5,834 nt of DNA from JBEGQX01 sp041180805 (GTDB taxonomy: Bacteria > Planctomycetota > Planctomycetia > Gemmatales > Gemmataceae), in the NCBI GenBank assembly GCA_041180805.1, contig JBEGQX010000303.1:1-5834 (forward strand), in the 5' to 3' direction. Numbering within the stretch: the first letter of the stretch is position 1; each line of letters starts with the position of its first letter. Shown here in pieces: positions 1 through 5,834 of the stretch. Under the pieces are notes generated by a model. It ran no database searches. It saw nothing but the letters and a program-made list of their open reading frames with translations, and had not been told where the DNA came from. The position numbers and the translations under genes are program-made.

Positions 1-1
1 C

Positions 2-106
2 CAGAAAATTGTGAAAGAACATCAGGGTAGGATTGATGTTGCTTCTGATATTGGTGCCGGGGCTGTTTTTAGTATCTCTTTACCAATTCGCCGAAATGCA
101 TTATGA
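2..106 (+). CDS. Sensor histidine kinase, C-terminal end (partial, 5' end outside window)
   Basis: The first 34 codons visible, ending in TGA at 104-106, read as the end of a HATPase_c (GHKL) ATP-binding domain. The run HQGRIDVASDIGAGAVFSIS followed by LP matches the family ending: H-G-x-I, then the G2 box (G-x-G-x), then the F-x-I-x-LP strand that closes the domain. In this family the domain binds ATP and phosphorylates the histidine of the dimerisation domain, and the phosphate passes to a response regulator. The usual G-x-G-T-x-F is here GAGAVF, an acceptable variation. The domain ends within six residues of the stop, so no receiver domain follows. Sensor type, membrane segments and the phosphorylated histidine lie upstream and cannot be seen. 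The gene is on the same strand as sucA, 132 bases before it, so read-through is possible but not shown. Confidence 0.8.
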   Translation, partial: QKIVKEHQGRIDVASDIGAGAVFSISLPIRRNAL

Positions 107-161
107 GGTGCTATCTGATTGGGAATATGCTTGGAGAAAAAGTTGTAAACTTATATTGTTT

Positions 162-191
162 TTGATGTTTCGGCTGATTTTGGGGTAGAAT
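162..191 (+). promoter_or_regulatory. Candidate sigma70-type promoter for the sucA-sucB-lpdA operon
   Basis: TTGATG (162-167; 4 of 6 to TTGACA) and TAGAAT (186-191; 5 of 6 to TATAAT) are separated by 18 bases. The downstream side is very AT-rich (taattattatttaa). Initiation would fall near 197-200 and give a leader of about 40 nt before the sucA ATG. This is the best match I found in the gap between the kinase and sucA, but AT-rich DNA gives such matches by chance and the host's consensus is unknown. Confidence 0.4.
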
Positions 192-210
192 AATTATTAT
201 TTAATCAGCC
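172..210. repeat. 8+8 bp perfect inverted repeat around the sucA -10 region (possible operator)
   Basis: GGCTGATT (172-179) and AATCAGCC (203-210) are exact reverse complements separated by 23 bases. The equivalent positions of the two arms are 31 bp apart, close to three helical turns, so both would lie on the same face of DNA. The spacer contains the candidate -10 box and a perfect 10-bp palindrome, AATAATTATT (189-198). If transcription starts near 198, only the right arm is transcribed, which favours a DNA-binding site over an RNA hairpin. No regulator family can be named from this sequence. Confidence 0.4.
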
Positions 211-215
211 ATGAC

Positions 216-242
216 ATGAGTTTGAAAGGTTTTTGGTTATGA
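216..242 (+). other. 8-codon upstream mini-ORF overlapping the sucA start (possible leader peptide)
   Basis: ATG at 216 opens a reading frame coding MSLKGFWL and closing with TGA at 240-242. That stop overlaps the sucA start codon as ATGA (239-242), a geometry associated with translational coupling. There is no convincing Shine-Dalgarno sequence before 216, and the sucA ribosome-binding site lies inside the mini-ORF. A chance ORF of this size is common, so this is recorded as a possibility only. Confidence 0.2.
224..229 (+). promoter_or_regulatory. Shine-Dalgarno site deciding the sucA start
   Basis: GAAAGG ends 9 bases before the ATG at 239, a usable distance. The in-frame TTG at 233 would be only 3 bases from it, too close. 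This supports ATG 239 as the start. Confidence 0.6.
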
Positions 243-3055
243 CTACTGGAACCGTCGGTTTTAGGCCAAATCTTGAAGCCATTGAATCATTGTATTTGTC
301 TTGGCGAAGTGACCCGAATAGCGTTGATTCTACCTGGAGAGTGTTCTTTGAGGGTTTTGAGATCGGATTGCAGCAAAGTCAATCTGGTCAAATACCCTCG
401 GAGCAAATCGAATCGAAAACTTACCACGGTTTAGCGGAAAAATTGATTAATGCCTACAGGAGCATGGGGCATTTGAAAGCAGATTTGGACCCGTTGGGGA
501 TTCAAACGCAATCCCATTGCGTATTAGGTGCTACGTTAACAAGTCAGTCTAATGAAAACCTTGATAAAACTTATGAAATAACAGGTTTTGTGCCGGGTCC
601 TTCCGGAACCATCAAAGAACTTATCGTTACTCTTGAAAATATTTATTGCAAAAGTATTGGTGTTGAGATTTCTCATTTGCACGATGGGGAAGCTAGGGAT
701 TGGTTGATTTCCCAAATCGAGCAAAACCGGGGCGCTGCTTCGAGCGCCGAGAAAAAGCTGATTTTAGAACAGTTGCTGAAAGCTGACCTTTTTGAAAAGT
801 TTCTACATCAAAAATTTGTTGGGCAAAAGAGGTTCTCCCTGGAAGGTGGGGATGCCCTCATTCCGTTTATGGAAAAAGTTGTCGATTTTTATGCAGATTT
901 GGATGGAAGCCAGATGGTGGTAGGCATGGCTCACCGCGGGCGCCTGAATGTTTTGGCAAATGTCCTGCAAAAGCCATGTTCGGAAATATTTGCGGAATTC
1001 GAGGAGAATTACAAAGGTGGCAATATTGATGGTGATGGCGATGTGAAATATCACCTTGGCTATTCTGTTGACAGGGTGAATTCCAATGGGCGAATGGTTC
1101 ATCTGTCATTAACGCCAAATCCAAGCCATTTGGAGTTTGTGAACCCTGTTGTTGAAGGGCGTGTTCGGGCAAAACAGGATCGTGTCAACGACGAAGAACG
1201 CAAGAAGTGCTTGCCATTTCTTATTCATGGGGATGCTGCTTTTGCCGGGCAAGGAATTGTGCCGGAAACGCTGTCTCTTGCTGGTTTGGAAGGTTACACG
1301 ACGGGTGGAACCATCCACGTGATTATTAATAATCAGGTTGGGTTTACAACCAAACCCTCTGATTCCAGGTCTTCTCTTTATTGCACAGATGTTGCGAAGA
1401 TAATTTTGGCGCCAATATTCCATGTGAATGGGGATGATCCTGAAGCGGTTGTTTGGCTGGCAAAGCTTTCAGTGGAATACAGACAGCGATTTGGGCGCGA
1501 TGTGGTTGTGGATCTGGTTTGTTTCAGGCGACATGGTCACAATGAGGGTGATGAACCATCTTTCACCCAGCCCTTGATGTATCAAAATATTCGGGCCAGG
1601 CTTTCACCAGCTTTGAAATATGGCCAAAAGCTTGTTGGGGAGGGTGTTTTGGCTCAGGCAGAAGTCGATCAAATGATTTTCGCCTTTGAAGCCAGGCTGC
1701 AATCGTCGTTGGATGCAATGCGTAATTGTCCGGTTACTTACCAGCGCATGTCCAGTTTTCAGGATGCTTGGAAAAACCTTACTTCGAATTACAGCCATGC
1801 CTTTGTGAAGACAGCGATTCCTTCAGAAAAAGTCGAGGATATCTTAAGGAAGTTATTCCAGGTGCCTGAGGGCTTTCAGGCTCATCCGAAAATTGTTGCG
1901 TTAAATCGAACTAGGTTGCAGGCTGTTTCTGAAAAGAAGCCTGTGGATTGGCCCACTGCCGAACTTCTGGCGTTTGGGTCTCTTGTAACCGAAGGTCACA
2001 AAGTTCGACTTAGTGGCCAGGATTGCAGAAGGGGGACGTTTAGCCAAAGGCATTCGGTCATTTACGATATGTCGCATGGTAAATCTTTTACCCCGCTGAA
2101 TGCGCTTGCAAGTAATCAGGCGGAATATGAAGTTTATGACAGTATGCTTTCAGAGGCCGCGGTTCTTGGTTTTGAATATGGCTATTCACTTGATACGCCA
2201 TCGGCTTTGGTCCTTTGGGAAGCTCAATTCGGAGATTTTGGTAATGGTGCACAGGTTTTAATAGATCAATTCATTTGCTCAAGCGAATCCAAATGGCGCA
2301 GGGAAAGTGGCTTGGTGATGCTACTGCCCCATGGTTACGAAGGACAAGGCCCAGAGCATTCCAGCGCGAGGCTTGAAAGATTTCTTCAGTTGTGCGCTGA
2401 AAATAACTTGCAGGTGGTCTATCCCACAACGCCTTCACAATATTTTCATTTGCTGCGAAGACAGTTGCATAGGGAATTTCGAAAGCCTTTGGTGGTTATG
2501 ACCCCGAAAAGCCTTTTGCGTCACAAACTGGCGGTGAGTCCAGTTGAAGATTTCTCCACCGGAGGTTTTCTTGAAGTTTTGGATGACCAGCATGTGGATC
2601 CAACAAGGGTAAAACGTGTTATTCTTTGTTCTGGTAAAGTTTATTACGACCTTTGGGAACAACGCTCCAAGTTGGAATCCTACTCGACTGCTTTAATCCG
2701 CTTGGAGCAGATCTATCCGTTCCCTGAATCCCAGCTTAAAAAGGTCCTCGATAAATACAGCGCAGCGACTGATTTTGTTTGGGTACAAGAGGAATCCCAT
2801 AACATGGGGGCTTGGTTTTTTGTTGAACCCAGGGTTAGGGCTCTTGGGTGTATCCTGGAATATGTGGGGCGTGATGAAAGCGCAAGTCCCGCAGTTGGGT
2901 CCAAGAAAATTCATGAGAGCGAGCAAAAACAAATTGTTGAGGCTGCCTTTGAAAAGGTTTTGCCTTTCTTTGCGAAAGCGAAGGGAGTTTTTGCTTCCAA
3001 AGACCCTTCTGCCGGAATATCGCCAGCTTCAAGCAAGGCAACCTTAAACCATTAA
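239..3055 (+). CDS. sucA: 2-oxoglutarate dehydrogenase E1 component (thiamine diphosphate-dependent)
   Basis: This cytosolic TCA-cycle enzyme decarboxylates 2-oxoglutarate on thiamine diphosphate (ThDP) and succinylates the lipoyl arm of E2. At 938 residues it is full length (E. coli SucA: 933). Domains in order: N-terminal E2-binding segment around residues 17-40 (DPNSVDSTWRVFFEGF); the YRSMGH...DPLG segment near 73-87; the ThDP-binding half with HRGRLNVL (His232) and KYH (His272), matching substrate-site His260 and His298 of E. coli; a GDA...INN ThDP/Mg motif (Asp332, Asn364-365); and HGHNEGDEP at 432. The transketolase-like C-terminal half has GTFSQRHSV (599), WEAQFGDFGNGAQ and GYEGQGPEHSSARLER (699). 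Family identity is secure: these motifs distinguish it from pyruvate dehydrogenase E1. It is also called odhA. ATG 239 is preferred over the in-frame TTG 233 because of Shine-Dalgarno spacing. The last ~26 residues form a Ser/Ala/Lys-rich tail beyond the usual family end. sucB follows after 25 bases. Confidence 0.97.
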   Translation: MTTGTVGFRPNLEAIESLYLSWRSDPNSVDSTWRVFFEGFEIGLQQSQSGQIPSEQIESKTYHGLAEKLINAYRSMGHLKADLDPLGIQTQSHCVLGATLTSQSNENLDKTYEITGFVPGPSGTIKELIVTLENIYCKSIGVEISHLHDGEARDWLISQIEQNRGAASSAEKKLILEQLLKADLFEKFLHQKFVGQKRFSLEGGDALIPFMEKVVDFYADLDGSQMVVGMAHRGRLNVLANVLQKPCSEIFAEFEENYKGGNIDGDGDVKYHLGYSVDRVNSNGRMVHLSLTPNPSHLEFVNPVVEGRVRAKQDRVNDEERKKCLPFLIHGDAAFAGQGIVPETLSLAGLEGYTTGGTIHVIINNQVGFTTKPSDSRSSLYCTDVAKIILAPIFHVNGDDPEAVVWLAKLSVEYRQRFGRDVVVDLVCFRRHGHNEGDEPSFTQPLMYQNIRARLSPALKYGQKLVGEGVLAQAEVDQMIFAFEARLQSSLDAMRNCPVTYQRMSSFQDAWKNLTSNYSHAFVKTAIPSEKVEDILRKLFQVPEGFQAHPKIVALNRTRLQAVSEKKPVDWPTAELLAFGSLVTEGHKVRLSGQDCRRGTFSQRHSVIYDMSHGKSFTPLNALASNQAEYEVYDSMLSEAAVLGFEYGYSLDTPSALVLWEAQFGDFGNGAQVLIDQFICSSESKWRRESGLVMLLPHGYEGQGPEHSSARLERFLQLCAENNLQVVYPTTPSQYFHLLRRQLHREFRKPLVVMTPKSLLRHKLAVSPVEDFSTGGFLEVLDDQHVDPTRVKRVILCSGKVYYDLWEQRSKLESYSTALIRLEQIYPFPESQLKKVLDKYSAATDFVWVQEESHNMGAWFFVEPRVRALGCILEYVGRDESASPAVGSKKIHESEQKQIVEAAFEKVLPFFAKAKGVFASKDPSAGISPASSKATLNH

Positions 3056-3080
3056 ACAGTTAACATTGAAAGAAAATCCC

Positions 3081-4277
3081 ATGATTACCGAGATTAAAGT
3101 TCCGTCTGTAGGGGAATCCATCACTGAGGGAGTTCTTTCCAGGTGGTTTAAAAAAAATGGTGAGTTGGTCAAAGTCAATGAGCCACTTTTTGAGGTGGAA
3201 ACTGAAAAGGCAACCACTGAGGTGGTCGCCCCTCAAACCGGGGTGCTTTCCACTTTGGTTAAAGAAGGTGACAAAGTAAATATTGGGGCAGTGGTTGGCT
3301 CGGTGGATGGATCAAAAGTTCCTGCGGAATCTGCACCTGCCGAAAAGGTTGCTGCTGTTGCCAGTGAAAAGAAAGAGGAAAAAAATCAGTCCTCCGCAGC
3401 GCCTTCCAATCCTTCAGCCAGACATTTGGCGGAAACCAAAGGGGTTGATTTGGCCCTTGTTAAAGGTTCCGGCAAAGGTGGCCGAATTTTGAATGAAGAT
3501 GTTGTGGCACATGTTCAAAATCAGGTCTCAACCTCTGTGGGTTCTTCTGTCGTTACCAAAGAAATTCGAAAAGACATTACCAGGGAAACGCGCCAGCGGA
3601 TGACCCCAATCAGGCAAAGAATCGCCGAGCGTTTATTGCAGGCCCAACAAAATGCAGCCATTCTTACTACTTTCAATGAAGCGGATATGACCGCGGTTAT
3701 GGATCTAAGGGCGAAATATAAGGATTCATTTACAAAGAGACATGGGGTTGGCCTTGGCTTTATGAGCTTTTTTGTGAAAGCCGTCATTGAGGCCCTTAAG
3801 GCATTTCCTGCAGTTAATGCCAGAATTGATGGAAATGAAATTGTTTTTCAACATTTCTATGACATTGGTGTGGCAGTTAGCACTGAAAAAGGTTTGATGG
3901 TGCCTGTGTTGCGTGATGCAGATTCCATGACTTTTGCTGAAATTGAAAAACGCATTGTTGAACTGGCAACAAAAGCCCGCGACAACAAGATTGCCGTAAC
4001 TGATTTGCAGGGTGGCACATTTACAATTACTAATGGCGGCATTTTTGGCTCTATGCTTTCCACGCCAATACTTAATCCCCCGCAAAGTGGTATTCTTGGG
4101 ATGCATTCCATCCAAAAGCGAGCGGTGGTGGTTAATGATCAGATTGTAATCAGGCCAATGATGTATCTTGCCCTTTCTTACGATCACAGGATTATTGATG
4201 GTCGGGAAGCTGTAAGTTTTCTAGTGCGAGTGAAAGAGTGTCTGGAAAACCCTGAAAGAATATTCCTGGCTATATAA
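3081..4277 (+). CDS. sucB: Dihydrolipoyllysine-residue succinyltransferase, E2 component of 2-oxoglutarate dehydrogenase
   Basis: E2 forms the core of the complex: its lipoyl arm takes the succinyl group from SucA and the catalytic domain transfers it to CoA. From ATG 3081 it has 398 residues (E. coli SucB: 405). Order: one lipoyl domain (about 1-75) with the lipoylated lysine at 43 in ETEKATTEV; a flexible Ala/Pro/Lys/Glu-rich linker (about 76-108); a peripheral subunit-binding domain (about 110-145, SARHLAETKGVDLALVKGSG) that docks E3 or E1; a second short linker; and the acyltransferase domain from about 165 to the end. TTFNEADM and the active-site segment SYDHRIIDGR (His369, Asp373) are typical of the succinyltransferase rather than the acetyltransferase branch. 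An in-frame TTG at 3066 would add five residues; ATG is chosen because the protein then begins MITEIKVPSVGES like its relatives. The ribosome-binding site is weak (GAAAGAA, 3068-3074). lpdA follows after 31 bases. Also called odhB. Confidence 0.96.
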   Translation: MITEIKVPSVGESITEGVLSRWFKKNGELVKVNEPLFEVETEKATTEVVAPQTGVLSTLVKEGDKVNIGAVVGSVDGSKVPAESAPAEKVAAVASEKKEEKNQSSAAPSNPSARHLAETKGVDLALVKGSGKGGRILNEDVVAHVQNQVSTSVGSSVVTKEIRKDITRETRQRMTPIRQRIAERLLQAQQNAAILTTFNEADMTAVMDLRAKYKDSFTKRHGVGLGFMSFFVKAVIEALKAFPAVNARIDGNEIVFQHFYDIGVAVSTEKGLMVPVLRDADSMTFAEIEKRIVELATKARDNKIAVTDLQGGTFTITNGGIFGSMLSTPILNPPQSGILGMHSIQKRAVVVNDQIVIRPMMYLALSYDHRIIDGREAVSFLVRVKECLENPERIFLAI

Positions 4278-4298
4278 GCTTTAATTCGGCATTAATCT

Positions 4299-4302
4299 GG
4301 AG
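4299..4302 (+). promoter_or_regulatory. Shine-Dalgarno site of lpdA
   Basis: GGAG within TGGAGAA stands 6 bases before ATG 4309. It is the strongest ribosome-binding site in the window and favours ATG 4309 over the adjacent in-frame TTG at 4306. Confidence 0.65.
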
Positions 4303-4308
4303 AATTTG

Positions 4309-5715
4309 ATGGCTGGTAACCAATTTGATGTTGCAGTTATTGGTGGCGGCCCGGGCGGCTATGTTGCTGCTATAAGGGCGGCACAGCTTGGGCTAAAGGT
4401 TGTTTGCATTGAAAAAAGGGAAAATCTGGGCGGCACATGCCTTAATGTGGGCTGTATTCCCAGCAAGGCACTTCTGGAATCCAGCGAGTTATTTGCGATT
4501 GCATCCAAGGGCATGGCTTCTCATGGAATTCAGGTCACCCCTCCAGTGATGGATGTTCCGCAGATGATTTCAAGGAAAGATAAAATCATCAAGAGTCTTG
4601 CCGATGGTATTAAGTCACTCTTTAAGAAAAATGGGATTCAACATGTGCACGGTTCAGCACGGCTGGTGGGTAACAATTCCATCCAAGTGACAAAATCAGA
4701 TGGCAACAAGGAAGATGTTACGGCCGGCAATATTATTCTTGCCATGGGAAGTGAAGTATCCACCCTTCCCTGCTTAAATGTCGACGGGCGTTTTGTGATC
4801 ACGTCCAATGAAGCTCTTTGCCTACAGGAAGTTCCCAAAGATTTGATTGTGATTGGCGCCGGGTATATTGGTTTGGAAATGGGGTCTGTTTGGTCCAGGC
4901 TTGGAAGTAAAGTTCAGGTTCTGGAATTTCTGCCAAATGCTCTTCCCATAAGTGACCAGGAAATGGCCGGGCTGCTTCAAAGAAGCCTGCAAAAGCAGGG
5001 TTTGGAATTCCACTTTAATACTCGGGTTACCGGTGGACGCAAAGATGGAAATGGCTTCGTAATTACAGCACAAAAAGAAGGCAAAGATTTGGAATTCAAG
5101 GCAGATAAGGCATTGGTTTGCGTTGGCAGGCGGCCAAACAGCCGTGATGTTGGACTTGAAAGCGTTGGTGTGAAATTTGATGCTAAAACAGGTCAAATAT
5201 CAGTGGATGCCAATTTAAGGACTAATGTTCGAAATATTTTTGCCATAGGTGATTTGGTATCAGGTCCGATGCTAGCCCATAAGGCAGAGGAAGACGGCGT
5301 TTGCGCTGCCGAAAACATTGCTGGTATTCCAACAAAAGCCCATTATGACCTAATTCCTAGCGTCATATATACTTGGCCTGAGCTTGCCAGCGTTGGTCAG
5401 ACTGAAGAGCAATTAAAGAAAGATTCCATTGCATACAAAGTTGGGAAGTTTCCTTTTATGGCAAATAGTCGCGCAAGGACTATGGGGGAATCCGAGGGAA
5501 CGGTAAAAATTCTATCCAGCGAAAAGTCGGGCAGATTATTGGGAGTTCATATTTTTGGGCCCAGAGCTTCCGACATGATTGCAGAGGCGGTAGCTTGGAT
5601 GGAAACGCAATCCGGAGTCGAGGATATTGCCAGAACGTGCCACGCACACCCTTCCCTTTCGGAAGCGTTTCGCGAAGCTGCCATGGCCGTCAATAAAAAA
5701 GCTATTCATATTTAA
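4309..5715 (+). CDS. lpdA: Dihydrolipoyl dehydrogenase (E3), FAD/NAD-dependent
   Basis: This flavoprotein reoxidises the dihydrolipoyl group of E2, passing electrons through a redox disulphide and FAD to NAD+. It has 468 residues, normal for the family. Visible elements: FAD-binding Rossmann motif GGGPGG (12-17); redox pair Cys44 and Cys49 in GGTCLNVGCIPSK; NAD-binding motif GAGYIGLE (183-190), with acidic Glu206 at the end of the following strand (VQVLEF), which favours NAD over NADP; second FAD motif NIFAIGDL (Asp315); and a C-terminal dimerisation domain with the catalytic pair His447 and Glu452 in HAHPSLSEAF, which works across the dimer. Position after sucB marks it as the E3 of this complex. 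In many bacteria a single Lpd also serves pyruvate dehydrogenase and glycine cleavage; whether this one is shared cannot be told here. Mercuric and glutathione reductases share the fold but lack this C-terminal motif combination. Confidence 0.96.
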   Translation: MAGNQFDVAVIGGGPGGYVAAIRAAQLGLKVVCIEKRENLGGTCLNVGCIPSKALLESSELFAIASKGMASHGIQVTPPVMDVPQMISRKDKIIKSLADGIKSLFKKNGIQHVHGSARLVGNNSIQVTKSDGNKEDVTAGNIILAMGSEVSTLPCLNVDGRFVITSNEALCLQEVPKDLIVIGAGYIGLEMGSVWSRLGSKVQVLEFLPNALPISDQEMAGLLQRSLQKQGLEFHFNTRVTGGRKDGNGFVITAQKEGKDLEFKADKALVCVGRRPNSRDVGLESVGVKFDAKTGQISVDANLRTNVRNIFAIGDLVSGPMLAHKAEEDGVCAAENIAGIPTKAHYDLIPSVIYTWPELASVGQTEEQLKKDSIAYKVGKFPFMANSRARTMGESEGTVKILSSEKSGRLLGVHIFGPRASDMIAEAVAWMETQSGVEDIARTCHAHPSLSEAFREAAMAVNKKAIHI

Positions 5716-5757
5716 TACAGGTTCTAAAGTAGGGATTTTTAGGTTTGTAACATTGTG

Positions 5758-5780
5758 CAACCCGATTGAAAACCGGGTTG
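5758..5780. terminator. Hairpin after lpdA, possible operon terminator
   Basis: CAACCCG (5758-5764) and CGGGTTG (5774-5780) form a perfect 7-bp stem with a 9-base loop, starting 42 bases after the lpdA stop. The sequence after it on the + strand is T-rich but interrupted (tctttatttgcctttt), so this is not a textbook intrinsic terminator. On the minus strand it lies just after a possible stop codon at 5788-5790, so it could serve both directions. The reverse side has no T-run. Confidence 0.4.
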
Positions 5781-5787
5781 ACAGTCT

Positions 5788-5832
5788 TTATTTGCCTTTT
5801 ATCTCGTGGGTGGCTGCAAAATATTCGTGTGG
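5788..5832 (-). CDS. Possible C-terminal end of a convergent gene (partial, unidentified)
   Basis: Reading the minus strand inward from the window edge, one frame codes PHEYFAATHEIKGK and ends in TAA at 5788-5790, followed within about 7 bases by the hairpin at 5758-5780. The composition is plausible for a protein end, and convergence on a shared hairpin would fit. Fourteen codons are too few to recognise a family, and the other minus frames are also partly open, so this may be chance. No convincing + strand gene start is visible in 5716-5834. Confidence 0.2.
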   Translation of the reverse strand, partial: PHEYFAATHEIKGK

Positions 5833-5834
5833 GA

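Noticed and set aside
107..171. Terminator or riboswitch between the histidine kinase and the sucA promoter
   Set aside because: I found no GC-rich stem followed by a T-run and no conserved aptamer-like structure; the stretch is simply AT-rich with T-tracts.
2775..3047. Plus-strand 90-codon frame inside the 3' end of sucA
   Set aside because: It overlaps conserved SucA sequence in another frame, and its product is a low-complexity Lys/Arg/Leu-rich string typical of a shifted frame. SucA itself continues intact, so it is not a frameshift remnant.
3726..4187. Minus-strand open frame of 153 codons opposite sucB
   Set aside because: It lies wholly antisense to the conserved SucB catalytic domain, its protein is rich in His, Asn and Cys with no recognisable domain, and no ribosome-binding site or promoter stands out. 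It is a shadow of sucB codon use.
233..4311. In-frame TTG codons just upstream of the ATG of each gene (233, 3066, 4306) as alternative starts
   Set aside because: The Shine-Dalgarno sites of sucA and lpdA are spaced for the ATGs (239, 4309), and the ATG of sucB (3081) gives the N-terminus expected for the family with no site upstream of TTG 3066. TTG is common in this T-rich DNA, so the coincidence needs no explanation.
5778..5783. Consensus -35 box TTGACA after lpdA as a promoter for a downstream gene
   Set aside because: At 16-18 base spacing the best -10 candidates are poor (TATCTC, ATCTCG), the hexamer is partly the right arm of the hairpin, and no downstream + strand gene start is visible before the window ends.
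1..5834. A novel or undescribed multi-gene system
   Set aside because: Nearly all the sequence is accounted for by three well-known genes with intact motifs and a kinase tail. What remains unexplained is limited to about 130 bases before sucA and 120 bases after lpdA.

Overview
The window is an ordinary bacterial core-metabolism locus: a complete three-gene operon for the 2-oxoglutarate dehydrogenase (OGDH) complex. It encodes E1 (sucA/odhA), E2 (sucB/odhB) and E3 (lpdA), all on the + strand. Before it lies the last third of a codon-complete C-terminus of a sensor histidine kinase (1-106). After it are about 120 bases with a small hairpin and perhaps the end of a convergent gene. I see no mobile element, CRISPR array, tRNA, rRNA or defence system, and no frameshift or broken gene.

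Organism: a bacterium with moderate to low GC (mid-40s by eye). Arginine is often coded by AGG, which is uncommon in enterobacteria. The E1 N-terminus (SDPNSVDSTWRVFFEGFEIG) resembles OdhA of PVC-type bacteria (Verrucomicrobiota and relatives) or Bacteroidota more than that of gamma- or alphaproteobacteria. That placement comes from memory of the families, not a search, and is tentative. sucC, sucD and mdh, common neighbours of this operon in proteobacteria, are not next to it upstream; downstream is not visible.

Layout: 2-106 histidine kinase tail. 107-238 intergenic, with a candidate sigma70-type promoter (162-191), an 8+8 bp inverted repeat around its -10 box (172-210), an 8-codon mini-ORF that runs into the sucA start by ATGA overlap (216-242), and the sucA Shine-Dalgarno site. 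239-3055 sucA. 25-nt gap. 3081-4277 sucB. 31-nt gap. 4309-5715 lpdA. 5716-5834 hairpin (5758-5780) and a possible minus-strand gene end (5788-5832).

How the genes work together: SucA decarboxylates 2-oxoglutarate on thiamine diphosphate and passes the succinyl group to the lipoyl lysine of SucB. SucB transfers it to CoA, giving succinyl-CoA. LpdA reoxidises the dihydrolipoyl arm with FAD and NAD+. The short gaps and shared strand indicate one transcript that would supply the three subunits together. Every catalytic motif I checked is intact. The least explained sequence is the sucA leader.
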